DNA of 64,000 bases from Ruminococcus sp. (lineage in GTDB: Bacteria > Bacillota > Clostridia > Oscillospirales > Ruminococcaceae). The notes under the pieces were generated by a model. That model saw only the letters and a list, made by a program, of their open reading frames with translations, did no database searches and had not been told where the DNA came from. Shown one piece after another: positions 8,438 to 16,920 of this stretch (positions are counted from its first letter, which is position 1; the number at the start of each line of letters is the position of its first letter). The stretch lies in NCBI GenBank assembly GCA_031262225.1, contig JAISIC010000058.1:34369-98368 (forward strand). The letters are read 5' to 3'. The translations under genes and the position numbers were made by a program.

Positions 8438-11014
8438 TTATGCCGACGCTTGGTCGAACATTCCGGATTGGGCATTGAGCTTTGCAAGCATTGTTTCAAG
8501 TGCCGTGAACTGCTTCCAATATCTTGCCGTCTCGGCGTCGTATTTTTCCTGTAATGATTTTATAAGTTCGTCATAATCCTTAAGCTGGTTGCTGATGTCG
8601 TTATTTGCGACATACATTGAATCCTTGATGCCGGCTTTTTGTGTGAAATATCCGGGTTTTGACGACGATGTGGATACCATGTTTTCAACGGCGTTATTCA
8701 TCTTCGTCGCAAGACCCGTCTGGGCATCGGTGAAGAAATCTGCAATCTTATCGCCGTGCTTTGCAATCGCCGCATCAAGCTTTGTTTCGTCAATCTTGAA
8801 GACATTTCCGCCGCTGCGGTCTTCGGACAGGCTTATACCCAGATCGAATATCGTCATGCCGCCCGAAACGGAGATCATCGCGTTTGAAAGGTCGTCAAGA
8901 GCCCTCATGATGGTGTCGTCGTTATAGAGCAGACCCTTTTTGGCTTCTTTTTCCCAGTTTTCAATCTCGTCGCCGTCAAACTCTGCCTTTTGCTCCTCGG
9001 TTAAAGGATCAAAATATGCACCGTTTTTCTTGGGTCTTGCTTCGGTCATGACGGCGTTGAGGTCTTTAACAAGGGTGTTATAGCTGTCAACAAACTTCAC
9101 AACAAGGTCTTTAACCGCTGTGTTATCCTTTGCAACTTCAACCGTCATAGCATCTGCATCGGTTGCCGCAACAAAGTTATCAAAGCCCTCGACGTTGAAG
9201 GTAACGCCGCTCATGGTGAATGAGTTGTTTGCATTCTCATAATAAGCGGAGGCACCCGACGGGTCTGTCACTTCGATGGAAGCGTTTCTGCCCTTGGTGT
9301 AAAAATCTGCCGAGGTGGAAAGAACGTTATCAAGATTTGCGTTTTCAAGAACCTTGTCTTTGTCGCCGAAGAAATCGGTCATGAAGGTTACAGCGTCGTC
9401 CGATTTCGCCTTATATCCGTCAAGGTTTGATACAAGCTGCCCTGTCTTTGTAAGGCTGAAATATCCGTTTCTGGTGAGGTCGGCAACGGTTATCGCACCG
9501 TCTTCGCCTGTGCCTGTTATCTTCTTATCCTCGTCTGCGTTTCCGTTTGAAAGGATAATTTCCTTTAAGACTGTTTTATCTTCGCCCTCGCCGTATGGGT
9601 TCATTGCACCGGTCATGACGGGGGTGGTTTTGTTTGTAGCGGCATCATTCGCAACGGTCAGGTCGCCGCCCGTGGAGAGCTGCACTTCGCGTTGTGAGCT
9701 TCTTATTTCAAGAGCCCCGGCATCGGTAAGGGTTATCGCAAGCTCGGAGGTCAGTTTTACGGCATCGGTATCATCGCCGACAAACTGGGTTTCGATCTGC
9801 TTTTTAATCTCTTTAATGATGTCGTCGTTTTTATATGTCTTGCCGGATTCAAACTTGCTTTCGTCAAGAGATATGTTATATGATTTACCATCGACTGTTA
9901 TATCGAATTTATATTCTTTGCCGTCCTCAAGCCCGTTTTTAATATCAGCCACAGCACCCTCTGCAAGCGTGCCGCCGACCTTACCGAAGGTGTCATAGGT
10001 CAGCTTAACGTCCGATATGCTTGAAGCCCCGCTTGTGATTGTGTCTGTGTTAAAGAGCGAATTTAAGAGATTACCGGAAGATTGCGAGAGGATAACCTCC
10101 GAACCTGCACCGGTATCTTCCGCTTCGATTGAAAACTTGCCCGAAAGGGAATTGAAACTTGCCTTCGCTCCGACGTTGCCGTTGTTGATTGCGGTAACTA
10201 CCGACTGAATGGAACTGTTCCTGTCAAACTCAAAATCTTTGCCGTTGACATTAATGCGGAAGAGGTCGCCTTTAAGCTCTGTCCCGAAATCAATCGTTCC
10301 CAGAGTTGAAGAGGTGGTGACAATATTTGTAACGTCGTTGGGGATTCCCGCTTCGGCTTTATATCCGATTTTGAAGCTGTGGTCTATAGGGTCGGAAAAA
10401 CCCTCTTTGAAGCTTAATTTCCCGTCTGCATATTCAAAAGCATTAAGGGGATCTTTCATGTCGCCGAAAGCGGTGTTCATTGCATCGGCTAAGTTTTGAC
10501 CTGCGTTATCGCCGCCTGTGAAGGTGACTTCCTTCATGTTGCCGTCAAGGGTTACCTTGAGTGTATACTCGGTGTCGGCTTTCATCTTGGAGGTGTCAAG
10601 CTTTATGCCGCCTGTTGAAACGGCAGCGGTTGAGGTGACGGTTGCCGCCTTTGCCGCGGAAGCTTTTGTAACCGAATATGTTCCTGCAAGGGCGGAACTT
10701 CCCGCAGATGCCAAAAGTTTTGTATTGGAAGCGACAGCACTCATCTTCTGGAGGTTACCCTTTGTGCGAAGAGAGGTTGCCGATGTAATATCAAGATATT
10801 GGCTTTGGAAGTCTTGAAGCTTTGCTATTAAAGCCTGATAGCCTTCCTGCTGCCATGTTAAGGTTTGTTGTGCCTGTTGGCGTTTACGTATTTTAGACAG
10901 CGTTTTTGACGCCATCGCTTTAACGAGTTCTTCTGTATCAAGACCGGACATCATGCCCGCCATACGCGTCGTGCTGCTCGGATCTACACTTGAACTTGAA
11001 GATGATTCTGCCAT
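8438..11014 (-). CDS. fliD: Flagellar filament cap protein FliD (HAP2)
   Basis: 858 residues, long for FliD (commonly about 450-700). The N-terminal D0 region reads MAGMMSGLDTEELVKAMASK with the usual QQ.LTWQQEGYQ..I..LQ segment at about 40-65. The C-terminal D0 region has KDSMYVANNDISNQLKDYDE, and the helix ending AMLAKLNAQSGMF. The central, surface-exposed part (about 130-620) is enlarged and rich in Asp, Gly and Thr, as in variable FliD domains. FliD caps the growing filament and folds flagellin. GGGGGA lies 8 nt before the ATG, 12 nt after csrA. Confidence 0.95.
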   Translation of the reverse strand: MAESSSSSSVDPSSTTRMAGMMSGLDTEELVKAMASKTLSKIRKRQQAQQTLTWQQEGYQALIAKLQDFQSQYLDITSATSLRTKGNLQKMSAVASNTKLLASAGSSALAGTYSVTKASAAKAATVTSTAAVSTGGIKLDTSKMKADTEYTLKVTLDGNMKEVTFTGGDNAGQNLADAMNTAFGDMKDPLNAFEYADGKLSFKEGFSDPIDHSFKIGYKAEAGIPNDVTNIVTTSSTLGTIDFGTELKGDLFRINVNGKDFEFDRNSSIQSVVTAINNGNVGAKASFNSLSGKFSIEAEDTGAGSEVILSQSSGNLLNSLFNTDTITSGASSISDVKLTYDTFGKVGGTLAEGAVADIKNGLEDGKEYKFDITVDGKSYNISLDESKFESGKTYKNDDIIKEIKKQIETQFVGDDTDAVKLTSELAITLTDAGALEIRSSQREVQLSTGGDLTVANDAATNKTTPVMTGAMNPYGEGEDKTVLKEIILSNGNADEDKKITGTGEDGAITVADLTRNGYFSLTKTGQLVSNLDGYKAKSDDAVTFMTDFFGDKDKVLENANLDNVLSTSADFYTKGRNASIEVTDPSGASAYYENANNSFTMSGVTFNVEGFDNFVAATDADAMTVEVAKDNTAVKDLVVKFVDSYNTLVKDLNAVMTEARPKKNGAYFDPLTEEQKAEFDGDEIENWEKEAKKGLLYNDDTIMRALDDLSNAMISVSGGMTIFDLGISLSEDRSGGNVFKIDETKLDAAIAKHGDKIADFFTDAQTGLATKMNNAVENMVSTSSSKPGYFTQKAGIKDSMYVANNDISNQLKDYDELIKSLQEKYDAETARYWKQFTALETMLAKLNAQSGMFDQASA

Positions 11015-11026
11015 AATTAATTCCCC

Positions 11027-11269
11027 CTATATATTGTCTGTCATACCCTGCTGCCCCTTGAGTTTATCAAGAAGTCCGTCGGGCAGGCGGCTTGCTGTTG
11101 CCGCTATGTTAAATTCTGTGGCTTCCGCCGCTTCGGCTCTGATGATTCTGACTGTTTTCGGTGCATCAACGCCGATTCTTACCCTGCCGTCTTTTGTTTC
11201 GACAACGGTTATCTTTATGCCGTCGCCTATTAAAATACTTTCGTCCTTTTTGCGGGTTATTACTAACAT
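11027..11269 (-). CDS. csrA: Carbon storage regulator CsrA
   Basis: 80-residue RNA-binding dimeric regulator. The family N-terminus [20 protein letters not shown] and the [18 protein letters not shown] core are intact, including the Arg residues that contact GGA motifs in mRNA leaders. In Gram-positive bacteria CsrA represses flagellin translation and is titrated by FliW, whose gene ends one base before csrA begins. The residues after the core (about 55-80) are longer than the minimal protein. Confidence 0.97.
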   Translation of the reverse strand: MLVITRKKDESILIGDGIKITVVETKDGRVRIGVDAPKTVRIIRAEAAEATEFNIAATASRLPDGLLDKLKGQQGMTDNI

Positions 11270-11707
11270 TTAAGCACCCCCGCTCTCTTCGGGAAACACC
11301 CTTGCACGAACCTGATAGTCTGCTGACATTATCACCTGTTTTGCAATAAGTGTGTTAAGATTACATACAACAGGACAGCGAAGATTGACGGTGGTATCAA
11401 GATATTTTTCGGGGATTATTGAAAGCACAAACACCGCAACGGCTGTGTCTTCAAATACATCAAGCTCTTCGAGGAGCTGTTCTTCATCCAAAAAATAATC
11501 TGCCACAACATCAAAGGGGTTATATACGATGAAACAGGTTCCGGGATTATCAACGCTCTGAAGCCAACAGGGATATATTCCGTCGCCCAGAGGTGCCAAA
11601 AGTGTGAAATGATGATCTGTTTCAAACCCCGGAATACCATCCGGAAAGTTCATTATTTTGCTGTCATCAATCTCGACCTGACCGAAATCTCTTGTTTCTA
11701 TAACCAT
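11270..11707 (-). CDS. fliW: Flagellar assembly factor FliW
   Basis: 145-residue protein that binds flagellin and, when released, CsrA, forming the flagellin/FliW/CsrA partner switch. Diagnostic segments are IMNFPDGIPGFETDHHFTLL near residues 18-37 and the CFIVYNPFDVVADY segment. It overlaps no other frame but abuts csrA exactly. A sigma-28-type promoter lies 23 nt or more upstream. The ribosome site is weak (GAGAAAAAAAG). Confidence 0.95.
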   Translation of the reverse strand: MVIETRDFGQVEIDDSKIMNFPDGIPGFETDHHFTLLAPLGDGIYPCWLQSVDNPGTCFIVYNPFDVVADYFLDEEQLLEELDVFEDTAVAVFVLSIIPEKYLDTTVNLRCPVVCNLNTLIAKQVIMSADYQVRARVFPEESGGA

Positions 11708-11729
11708 CTTTTTTTCTCGCTTATATTCT

Positions 11730-11756
11730 TTATCGTGTATTTTTTCTAAAACTTAA
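11730..11756 (-). promoter_or_regulatory. Sigma-28 (SigD/FliA) promoter of fliW-csrA-fliD
   Basis: Minus strand: -35 TTAA (11756-11753), 15-nt spacer, -10 CACGATAA (11737-11730). It has the same layout and much of the same spacer start (GTTTTA) as the promoter before flgM, and fits the TAAA-N15-GCCGATAA consensus. Confidence 0.7.
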
Positions 11757-11764
11757 ATATTTTT

Positions 11765-12382
11765 TTACATTTCCTCAGGGGGTACGTAATTGGGGTCTGC
11801 GGAACGCGGGAAATAGAGCGGTGAGCCGATATATTCAATCTCAACGCCGGGCATCTGCTTTATAACCACTTCAACAGAATGGGGAACAAAATTCCATTCG
11901 GAAGCCGTTTTAATCTCGGTGAAATCGGAGCCGTTCGCTTCAAAGCTGTAGTTTGAGTTTCCGTTGCTCCAGTTTATAACGTTTTTAATCTGTGACGAAG
12001 GGGCTTTTTGCATCCGTGAACTCACCGACTCTATGGGTCGGGAAGCCATCGTTGCTCTGATTGGATTTTTAGCTATCTTTGCCACAAGATCGTCCTCCGA
12101 TAAATTCATATCAACAAATCCGGCTGCCTGGCCGATGTTTGAAACTCCTGTCACCGTTGTCGGGCTGTAAAGTTCGGCAGACGGCGAATACGCCCCGAAA
12201 TCAAAGCTGTCGTGAACTGAAAAATCATTTATCACCGGCAGCGGTGCGGGTGTGTTATCCGCGGACCGAGGTTTTTGAGCCTGTGAAGCTTCTGCCTGCA
12301 CCTTTTCAAACTTCCACGGCGTAACCTTAACCTCAATGTCCATAGGAATACGTTTAATCGACAATAAATTCCATTGCTTCAT
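11765..12382 (-). CDS. YviE-like protein (DUF6470) of the flagellar operon
   Basis: 205 residues, in the same position (flgL-yviE-fliW-csrA) as Bacillus yviE. The N-terminus MDIEVKVTPWKFEKVQAEAS resembles the 'T-P-x' strand that opens DUF6470 proteins. The C-terminus VEIEYIGSPLYFPRSADPNY matches the family's typical 'FP.SADPNY' ending. Function is unknown; co-location with hook-filament junction genes suggests a flagellar role. GGGGG precedes the ATG at 12382 by 8 nt. It starts about 100 nt after flgL, beyond a structured repeat element. Confidence 0.8.
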   Translation of the reverse strand: MKQWNLLSIKRIPMDIEVKVTPWKFEKVQAEASQAQKPRSADNTPAPLPVINDFSVHDSFDFGAYSPSAELYSPTTVTGVSNIGQAAGFVDMNLSEDDLVAKIAKNPIRATMASRPIESVSSRMQKAPSSQIKNVINWSNGNSNYSFEANGSDFTEIKTASEWNFVPHSVEVVIKQMPGVEIEYIGSPLYFPRSADPNYVPPEEM

Positions 12383-12416
12383 GTTGTTTACCCCCTTAAT
12401 ACGCTAATCAGATAAA

Positions 12417-12486
12417 TTTTATCTCTGTCGGTGGTGTCTCTGAAAACCGGAAAGACTCATCCGGAGTGTCTGCACGGACTCCGTGC
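12417..12486 (-). repeat. Structured 3' element, copy D (after flgL)
   Basis: On the minus strand the G of the flgL TAG begins a 15-nt palindrome (GCACGGAGTCCGTGC), followed after 14 nt by AGTCTTTCCGG, then AGAGACA and ACCGACAGAGA. Spacing matches copy A exactly (14 nt from palindrome to AGTCTTT), though sequence identity is lower than among A, B and C. Confidence 0.6.
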
Positions 12487-13562
12487 TAGATGAAATCAAA
12501 TATGCTTCGGGGAAGGACGTTTGCACCCATTTTAAGTGTTGCATCATAGGCGGCTTGGACTGCGTAGTATTCGGTGATTTCCTTTTCAATGTCCGAACCC
12601 TCGACTGTGTTTTGCCTCTCCCAAAGTGCGAAGCGTGCATCTTCGTTTTTGGAAAGATAATAATCAAGGGAATTGTATCGCACACCGAGCTCTGTTATCG
12701 TTGTTCTGATGTTTGTTGCGGCGTCATCTGTTTTGTCGATATATGCTGCAAGCTCTTCAACATGGAGCACATCGCCCTTTGAGGCAACGTGTGCCGCATC
12801 AAGGGTGAGTTGAATGAGGTTCTTGCTGTAGCCTTCATCATCCGTCCCGAAGCCTACGATCTCGAAGCCGTGTAAAGCAGTGTCAAACGCGGTGTTCGGG
12901 TCAACATTGAGGTCGGCATCAAAATCAATTCCCAAGCCTATATCAAGGAGCACCTGCCCCTGCCCGGGAACGAGAGTATCCGGTGTCTCAACGCCGTCGG
13001 CTATCTGTGTTCCGTAATAAAGCCCGTCTGCACCTTTCGTTATCGTGTCCATATCGATTCCGTTATAGCAGACACGCTGGAGCATTTCGCCGTCTCGCTC
13101 GACATCTTCAATGGTGAAAGGTGTTTTATCCTGCGACAGCCCGCCGAACATCTGACGATCGTTGAAGTCGGCGTTCATGGCATCCACCATTTCGTGGGCA
13201 ATCTGACCCAGTTCCGTGCCGACAGCCATCATTCCGACAGAGCCGACTGTTGTGGTCGAACCCTGCACCAAAAGGGGCTTAACTCTTGTCGCGAAAAGGT
13301 TTGAGGCAACCTGTGTCAGGCTTTGTTCCGCCGTGGTGAAAAGTTCGTGTGCGGTGCTGATGTTGTCGTCCCATATATCAAGGTCGCGAAGCCCTTTTCT
13401 TATTGTCATTGCCTTTTCGGAATTAAGCGGGTTTTCGGACGTCCTTGTATATTGGTTCTGGGTTATTATCCTCGTATAAGCATCGTTCATGTTCTTCATC
13501 GTCATGCGGTTATTACGAAGATATAGCCTGTTAATCTGTGATTGGGTTATTCTCATTGCCAT
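12486..13562 (-). CDS. flgL: Flagellar hook-filament junction protein FlgL (HAP3)
   Basis: 358 residues. The N-terminal D0/D1 helix reads MRITQSQINRLYLRNNRMTM, with an NPLNSEKAM...LR segment typical of FlgL/flagellin helices. The C-terminal helix carries EKEITEYYAVQAAYDATLKM and an ending in ILPRS-type residues (VLPRSIFDF). FlgL joins the HAP1 ring to the filament. It is preceded by a strong AGGAGG, 13 nt after flgK. The TAG stop shares its G with a GC palindrome (copy D of the 3' element). Confidence 0.93.
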   Translation of the reverse strand: MAMRITQSQINRLYLRNNRMTMKNMNDAYTRIITQNQYTRTSENPLNSEKAMTIRKGLRDLDIWDDNISTAHELFTTAEQSLTQVASNLFATRVKPLLVQGSTTTVGSVGMMAVGTELGQIAHEMVDAMNADFNDRQMFGGLSQDKTPFTIEDVERDGEMLQRVCYNGIDMDTITKGADGLYYGTQIADGVETPDTLVPGQGQVLLDIGLGIDFDADLNVDPNTAFDTALHGFEIVGFGTDDEGYSKNLIQLTLDAAHVASKGDVLHVEELAAYIDKTDDAATNIRTTITELGVRYNSLDYYLSKNEDARFALWERQNTVEGSDIEKEITEYYAVQAAYDATLKMGANVLPRSIFDFI

Positions 13563-13575
13563 ATGTCATTACCTC

Positions 13576-15405
13576 CTACAAGCCTACGCGTCCTGTTCCG
13601 TTAATTAACTTATCTAAAGCCTCATCCATCGTTGTTGTCATACGTGCGATGGCGTTATACCATTTTTGATAGTTCATCATGTTGATACCCTCTTCGTCGA
13701 TGGAAACGCCCATAACCGAATCGCGGATGTCCATGACGGAAAGGAGCATAACCTCCGAAGTGCCGGAGAGTTTGGTTTCATATTGTATACGGTTTCCCAG
13801 TTCGTTGCCGTAGTGGGATACAAAATCCTCAAAAGCATAGGTCGAAGCGTTCCCTGCATAGGCGTGCTTGACATTGAATGCACCGAGCATCTTGTTTATC
13901 CAACTGTTGTCAAGGGCGGTTGATTCGTCATATCCGTCGGGGTTTGAAATGAACTCGGCATTTTGCTGCCAGAAGTCGGAGACTGCGATTGAACCTGCAA
14001 CGCCGTCGGGAGCACCCGGTAAACCGGTTTCTGTGTAGGTCAGAAGCACCTGACTGTCGACCCCCGGGAAGCCTGCATAGGCATGGTCTTCGCTGTTATA
14101 TATCCCGTTTAGGGTGTCTGCGAAGGTCTTTGCAAAGGCGTTTATAAGTCCTCGGAAATATTCGATTCCTTCATAGGCATTTTCGCCGACAGCAGCATAT
14201 GTACCTTTGCCGTTATAGAGGTCGATAAGCCCTCTTATTGAACCCGATTTAACGCCTGTGACAGCGTCGGTGATGTCGTCAAGCTGATGATTATCCCATT
14301 TTTCGGAGACTTTTCTGATGAGCGGATCCATCGAATATCGGTCGAAAGCGGCGGTTATGTCACCATCCCCGCGAAGGAAGTCGTCCTTTGTTTTGCCCAT
14401 ATTATAAAGGAAAGTTTCAAGGTCGTTCCATTCCTGTTGGTTTTTAAGCCCTGAATATTTCCCCGTTGTCGGGTCGAGAGCCCCTGCGTTTAAGACTACA
14501 AGCTGCAAGTCGGTGGGGTTAGGATTAGCAAGTTCGTCCCGCTGCTCGTCTGTGAGGTTTTCGGCTGTCGGTATATCGAAGTCGTTGTCGCGGAAAGCTA
14601 TCTGTGCGTATTGGTTTGTGGAAACGACCATACGCCCTGCTAAGGTTAATGTGAATGAACCGTCATCAAGCTCGTTTACAGATATCTCGCCGTATTCGGA
14701 CAGGGTATCCGCAAGGCGGTGAAATTCGTCTTTGAGTTCGAGCGGACCGTATTCGCCCTGGACTACATAGTTATTATTTGAAAGCTCTATGTATCCCATG
14801 TTTATATATGCGTTTTTAATTGATTCGTTTAGTGACGCAAGCTGGGATAGGGTTGTGTTGACAGTCTTTGCGGCGTGCTGGGCTTCCGATAACGTTTGCG
14901 TTGATATATCTGTTACACGCGAATCAAGAGCTCTGATCATATCCGCAACGGAGCGGGCGTTATTCATAACGATGGTTCCGAGCTCACGCCTGTCGGCATT
15001 GTCGGAAGAATAGCCCTGAAGCCCCGCCTTAAGCCCTGCCAAAACGCTCATGAACCCTGTGTTTTCCGATTCAAGGTTATCAAGAGCATCTTCAAGCTGT
15101 GTGAGGAGCTCGGTTTTCATATTTGAATTTGAATAGTCAGAGGTGTAGTTGCGGAATTTCGTGTCAATAAGGGCATCGCGGACCTGTGCGACACCGATAA
15201 TTTCAGAACCTCTGCCGGCAAGACCTATAGCAGAGTTATAGCCCAAGTTGTTTTTATTATTGGGAACAGAAGCAAGGTCCACCCTTTGGCGAACATAACC
15301 GTCTGTCTCGATATTTGAAAGGTTGTTGCCGGTTATGTCCAAAGCTTTTTGAGCCGCAAGGAGCGCCTCACGCTGAACATATAAACCCATAAATGAACTC
15401 GGCAT
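13576..15405 (-). CDS. flgK: Flagellar hook-associated protein FlgK (HAP1)
   Basis: 609 residues. The rod/hook-type N-terminus is clear (SSFMGLYVQREALLAAQKAL, then ITGNNLSNIETDGYVRQRV), as is the C-terminal D0 helix (EEGINMMNYQKWYNAIARM). FlgK forms the first junction ring on the hook. The ATG has AGGAG 6-7 nt upstream. A 190-nt leader with a long hairpin and a GC palindrome separates it from flgN. Confidence 0.95.
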   Translation of the reverse strand: MPSSFMGLYVQREALLAAQKALDITGNNLSNIETDGYVRQRVDLASVPNNKNNLGYNSAIGLAGRGSEIIGVAQVRDALIDTKFRNYTSDYSNSNMKTELLTQLEDALDNLESENTGFMSVLAGLKAGLQGYSSDNADRRELGTIVMNNARSVADMIRALDSRVTDISTQTLSEAQHAAKTVNTTLSQLASLNESIKNAYINMGYIELSNNNYVVQGEYGPLELKDEFHRLADTLSEYGEISVNELDDGSFTLTLAGRMVVSTNQYAQIAFRDNDFDIPTAENLTDEQRDELANPNPTDLQLVVLNAGALDPTTGKYSGLKNQQEWNDLETFLYNMGKTKDDFLRGDGDITAAFDRYSMDPLIRKVSEKWDNHQLDDITDAVTGVKSGSIRGLIDLYNGKGTYAAVGENAYEGIEYFRGLINAFAKTFADTLNGIYNSEDHAYAGFPGVDSQVLLTYTETGLPGAPDGVAGSIAVSDFWQQNAEFISNPDGYDESTALDNSWINKMLGAFNVKHAYAGNASTYAFEDFVSHYGNELGNRIQYETKLSGTSEVMLLSVMDIRDSVMGVSIDEEGINMMNYQKWYNAIARMTTTMDEALDKLINGTGRVGL

Positions 15406-15452
15406 AAAAATCTCCTATGTGCATATGCGTATATGCTACAATAACCCCCGTG

Positions 15453-15493
15453 TCCTATCCGAATTTACACGCCCTGTGCAAACGCGGATAGGA
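15453..15493 (-). promoter_or_regulatory. Long hairpin in the flgK leader
   Basis: On the minus strand TCCTATCCG pairs with CGGATAGGA (9 bp) and, inside it, TTTGCAC pairs with GTGTAAA (7 bp), leaving an apical AGGGC. The apical CACAGGGCGTG resembles a CsrA-type presentation loop, but the core is GGG rather than GGA. Confidence 0.6.
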
Positions 15494-15503
15494 ACTATAG
15501 GGG

Positions 15504-15517
15504 GCGGGCTCGCCCGC
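15504..15517. repeat. GC-rich palindrome in the flgN-flgK spacer
   Basis: GCGGGC TC GCCCGC, 6-bp arms with a 2-nt centre, about 80 nt downstream of the flgN stop. It resembles the GC palindromes that sit on other stop codons in this window but lacks the rest of that element. Confidence 0.6.
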
Positions 15518-15595
15518 TTTTTCGCCGGTCGCCCTTTAATAACTTTTTGGGGATGTCTGCGTGAAATTTTCTAACACGCTTTTTTTACTTAAACG

Positions 15596-16039
15596 TCATA
15601 CCTTGAAATCTGCGTTGGTGTTCTTATATCCTGTCCTGACCGTGCCTCGGTCGTTATAGATTTCAAATTCTTTGGTAACTCTGTGTATCCTTTTGAGCCG
15701 TTCGTTGCAGGAAACCGCCAAGAGGTCGTTTATTTCGCGGATCTGCTTTATGTGGCTTCTAACCTTCTTCAAAAGCTTTTCATAACGCTCGCGAAGGTAG
15801 TCGGGGGCGTTTGCCGCAAGCTCTTCAAAGGTTATTTTTCCGAAAAGCTTTATCCGCTTTTTTTCGAGCACGTCGGTCTGCATTATGAATGCCTGTTCGC
15901 TCGAAAGACCTGCCGATATCGCTTCAATGTCGTGAGCATGAAACTGACGAAGTTTCCCCAGTTCATAATCTTCGAGCTTTTCAAAATGTCGGGCATAGCT
16001 TTCCAAGAAGGTCAAGCCTTCGTTAAAATCAATTTTCAT
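15596..16039 (-). CDS. flgN: FlgN-like flagellar chaperone
   Basis: 147-residue helical protein between flgM and flgK, the usual site of the FlgK/FlgL export chaperone. A long coiled-coil run (about residues 70-125: ERYEKLLKKVRSHIKQIREI, then NDLLAVSCNERLKRI) and a flexible polar C-terminus fit the FlgN family; sequence motifs are weak. The ATG has no Shine-Dalgarno sequence. A good sigma-A promoter ends 6 nt before it, so the gene may be made from a leaderless transcript as well as by readthrough from flgM. Confidence 0.75.
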   Translation of the reverse strand: MKIDFNEGLTFLESYARHFEKLEDYELGKLRQFHAHDIEAISAGLSSEQAFIMQTDVLEKKRIKLFGKITFEELAANAPDYLRERYEKLLKKVRSHIKQIREINDLLAVSCNERLKRIHRVTKEFEIYNDRGTVRTGYKNTNADFKV

Positions 16040-16045
16040 ATTTTA

Positions 16046-16074
16046 ATTATATCATATGCCAAAAGATATTTCAA
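16046..16074 (-). promoter_or_regulatory. Sigma-A promoter directly before flgN
   Basis: Minus strand: -35 TTGAAA (16074-16069), 17-bp spacer, TG-extended -10 TATAAT (16051-16046). Six nt separate it from the flgN ATG. The -35 nearly touches the flgM stop codon. Confidence 0.65.
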
Positions 16075-16077
16075 GGG

Positions 16078-16371
16078 TCAAAATATCCCTAAAATCGCTT
16101 TTGCAACATCGGAAGCGGGAACGCCGTATGAACCGTTTTTGATTTTTTGAGCTATAGCATCGGCTTTGCCGGAATCATCTGCGGCACGTATACCGGATGA
16201 AATATCCTTTTTCATTGCGGTAAGCTGTGCTTCAAAGCTGTTGGGCTCTTTAATCTCGACGATATCGGTTTTCTTAACCGTCTCCGACTTTTCGGGGCGT
16301 CTTGCCGCCGTCTTGTTATATCCGCTTATGGCATGGTTTATAAATGCCGAAGAAACAGGATTGTTTTGCAT
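16078..16371 (-). CDS. flgM: Anti-sigma-28 factor FlgM
   Basis: About 97 residues. The C-terminal half carries the FlgM signature: a DISSGIRAADDSGKADAIAQ helix followed by KIKNGSYGVPASDVAKAIL. FlgM binds the flagellar sigma factor until the hook is complete, then is exported. I start at ATG 16371 (MQNNPVSS), with AAAGGTG 9 nt upstream; the longer frame from GTG 16404 would run through that site. It is the first gene of the late flagellar block and has a sigma-28-type promoter, giving the usual feedback on its own sigma factor. Confidence 0.88.
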   Translation of the reverse strand: MQNNPVSSAFINHAISGYNKTAARRPEKSETVKKTDIVEIKEPNSFEAQLTAMKKDISSGIRAADDSGKADAIAQKIKNGSYGVPASDVAKAILGIF

Positions 16372-16422
16372 AAATCTCATCACCTTTATTAGGGAATTGT
16401 TCACTTTTGTCTCTATGTTTCT

Positions 16423-16449
16423 TTATCGTACAAGGTTTTTAAAACTTAA
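16423..16449 (-). promoter_or_regulatory. Sigma-28 promoter of flgM
   Basis: Minus strand: TTAA (16449-16446), 15-nt spacer, TACGATAA (16430-16423). The stretch TTTAAGTTTTA is shared with the fliW promoter. Confidence 0.7.
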
Positions 16450-16460
16450 ATTTTTTTTTA

Positions 16461-16916
16461 CTATTTATGATACTTTGAGCCCGAATTTATCATGAACGCC
16501 CTGTAAAGCTGTTCTGCTAAGATAACACGCATGAGGGAGTGAGGAAAGGTAAATTTTGAAAAGGACAGTTTTAAGTCCGCTTCTGACAGAATTTCCCTCG
16601 AAAGCCCATGCGATGAACCGATTACGAACGAAAGTTCGCTTTTATCCTTAATGTATTCAGCAAGGTCTTCGCTTGACATTGATTTACCGTCTAAAGCCAA
16701 GGCGACAGCCTCGCCGGCTATATGCTTTTTTATGCTCACAGCTTCGGCTGACAAAGCCTTTGCGATATCAACTTCGGACGGGTTTTCGGGAAGATAGCTT
16801 TCTGACAGCTCGATTATTTCAAATTTACAAAATCTCCCCAGACGTTTGGTATATTCATTCAAGGCGGGTGCAAACTCGCTTTTAAGCTTGCCTATGGATA
16901 TTATTTTTATCTTCAT
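16461..16916 (-). CDS. rlmH: 23S rRNA pseudouridine-1915 methyltransferase RlmH
   Basis: 151-residue SPOUT-class methyltransferase that N3-methylates pseudouridine 1915 in helix 69 of 23S rRNA using SAM. The N-terminus KIKIISIGKLK, the SAM-loop FVIGSSHGLS, the FPHSLMRVILAEQLYRA helix and the terminal YHK are family hallmarks. It starts 4 nt after walJ, has no clear ribosome site, and is probably coupled to it. It is last in the mreB...walJ-rlmH block. Confidence 0.95.
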   Translation of the reverse strand: MKIKIISIGKLKSEFAPALNEYTKRLGRFCKFEIIELSESYLPENPSEVDIAKALSAEAVSIKKHIAGEAVALALDGKSMSSEDLAEYIKDKSELSFVIGSSHGLSREILSEADLKLSFSKFTFPHSLMRVILAEQLYRAFMINSGSKYHK

Positions 16917-16920
16917 ATAT

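Noticed and set aside
3..8440. Identical 10-mer TAAGCATTGC starting at the stop codons of the MCP and fliD genes
   Set aside because: Only ten bases match and the flanks differ; similar GCATTGC words occur elsewhere by chance, so this is not enough to call a repeat.
9315..9998. Long open frame antisense to fliD (plus strand)
   Set aside because: It lies wholly within fliD, has the composition of a reverse-strand shadow, no ribosome site and no recognisable domain. Similar antisense frames occur opposite proS, gltA and spoIIE.
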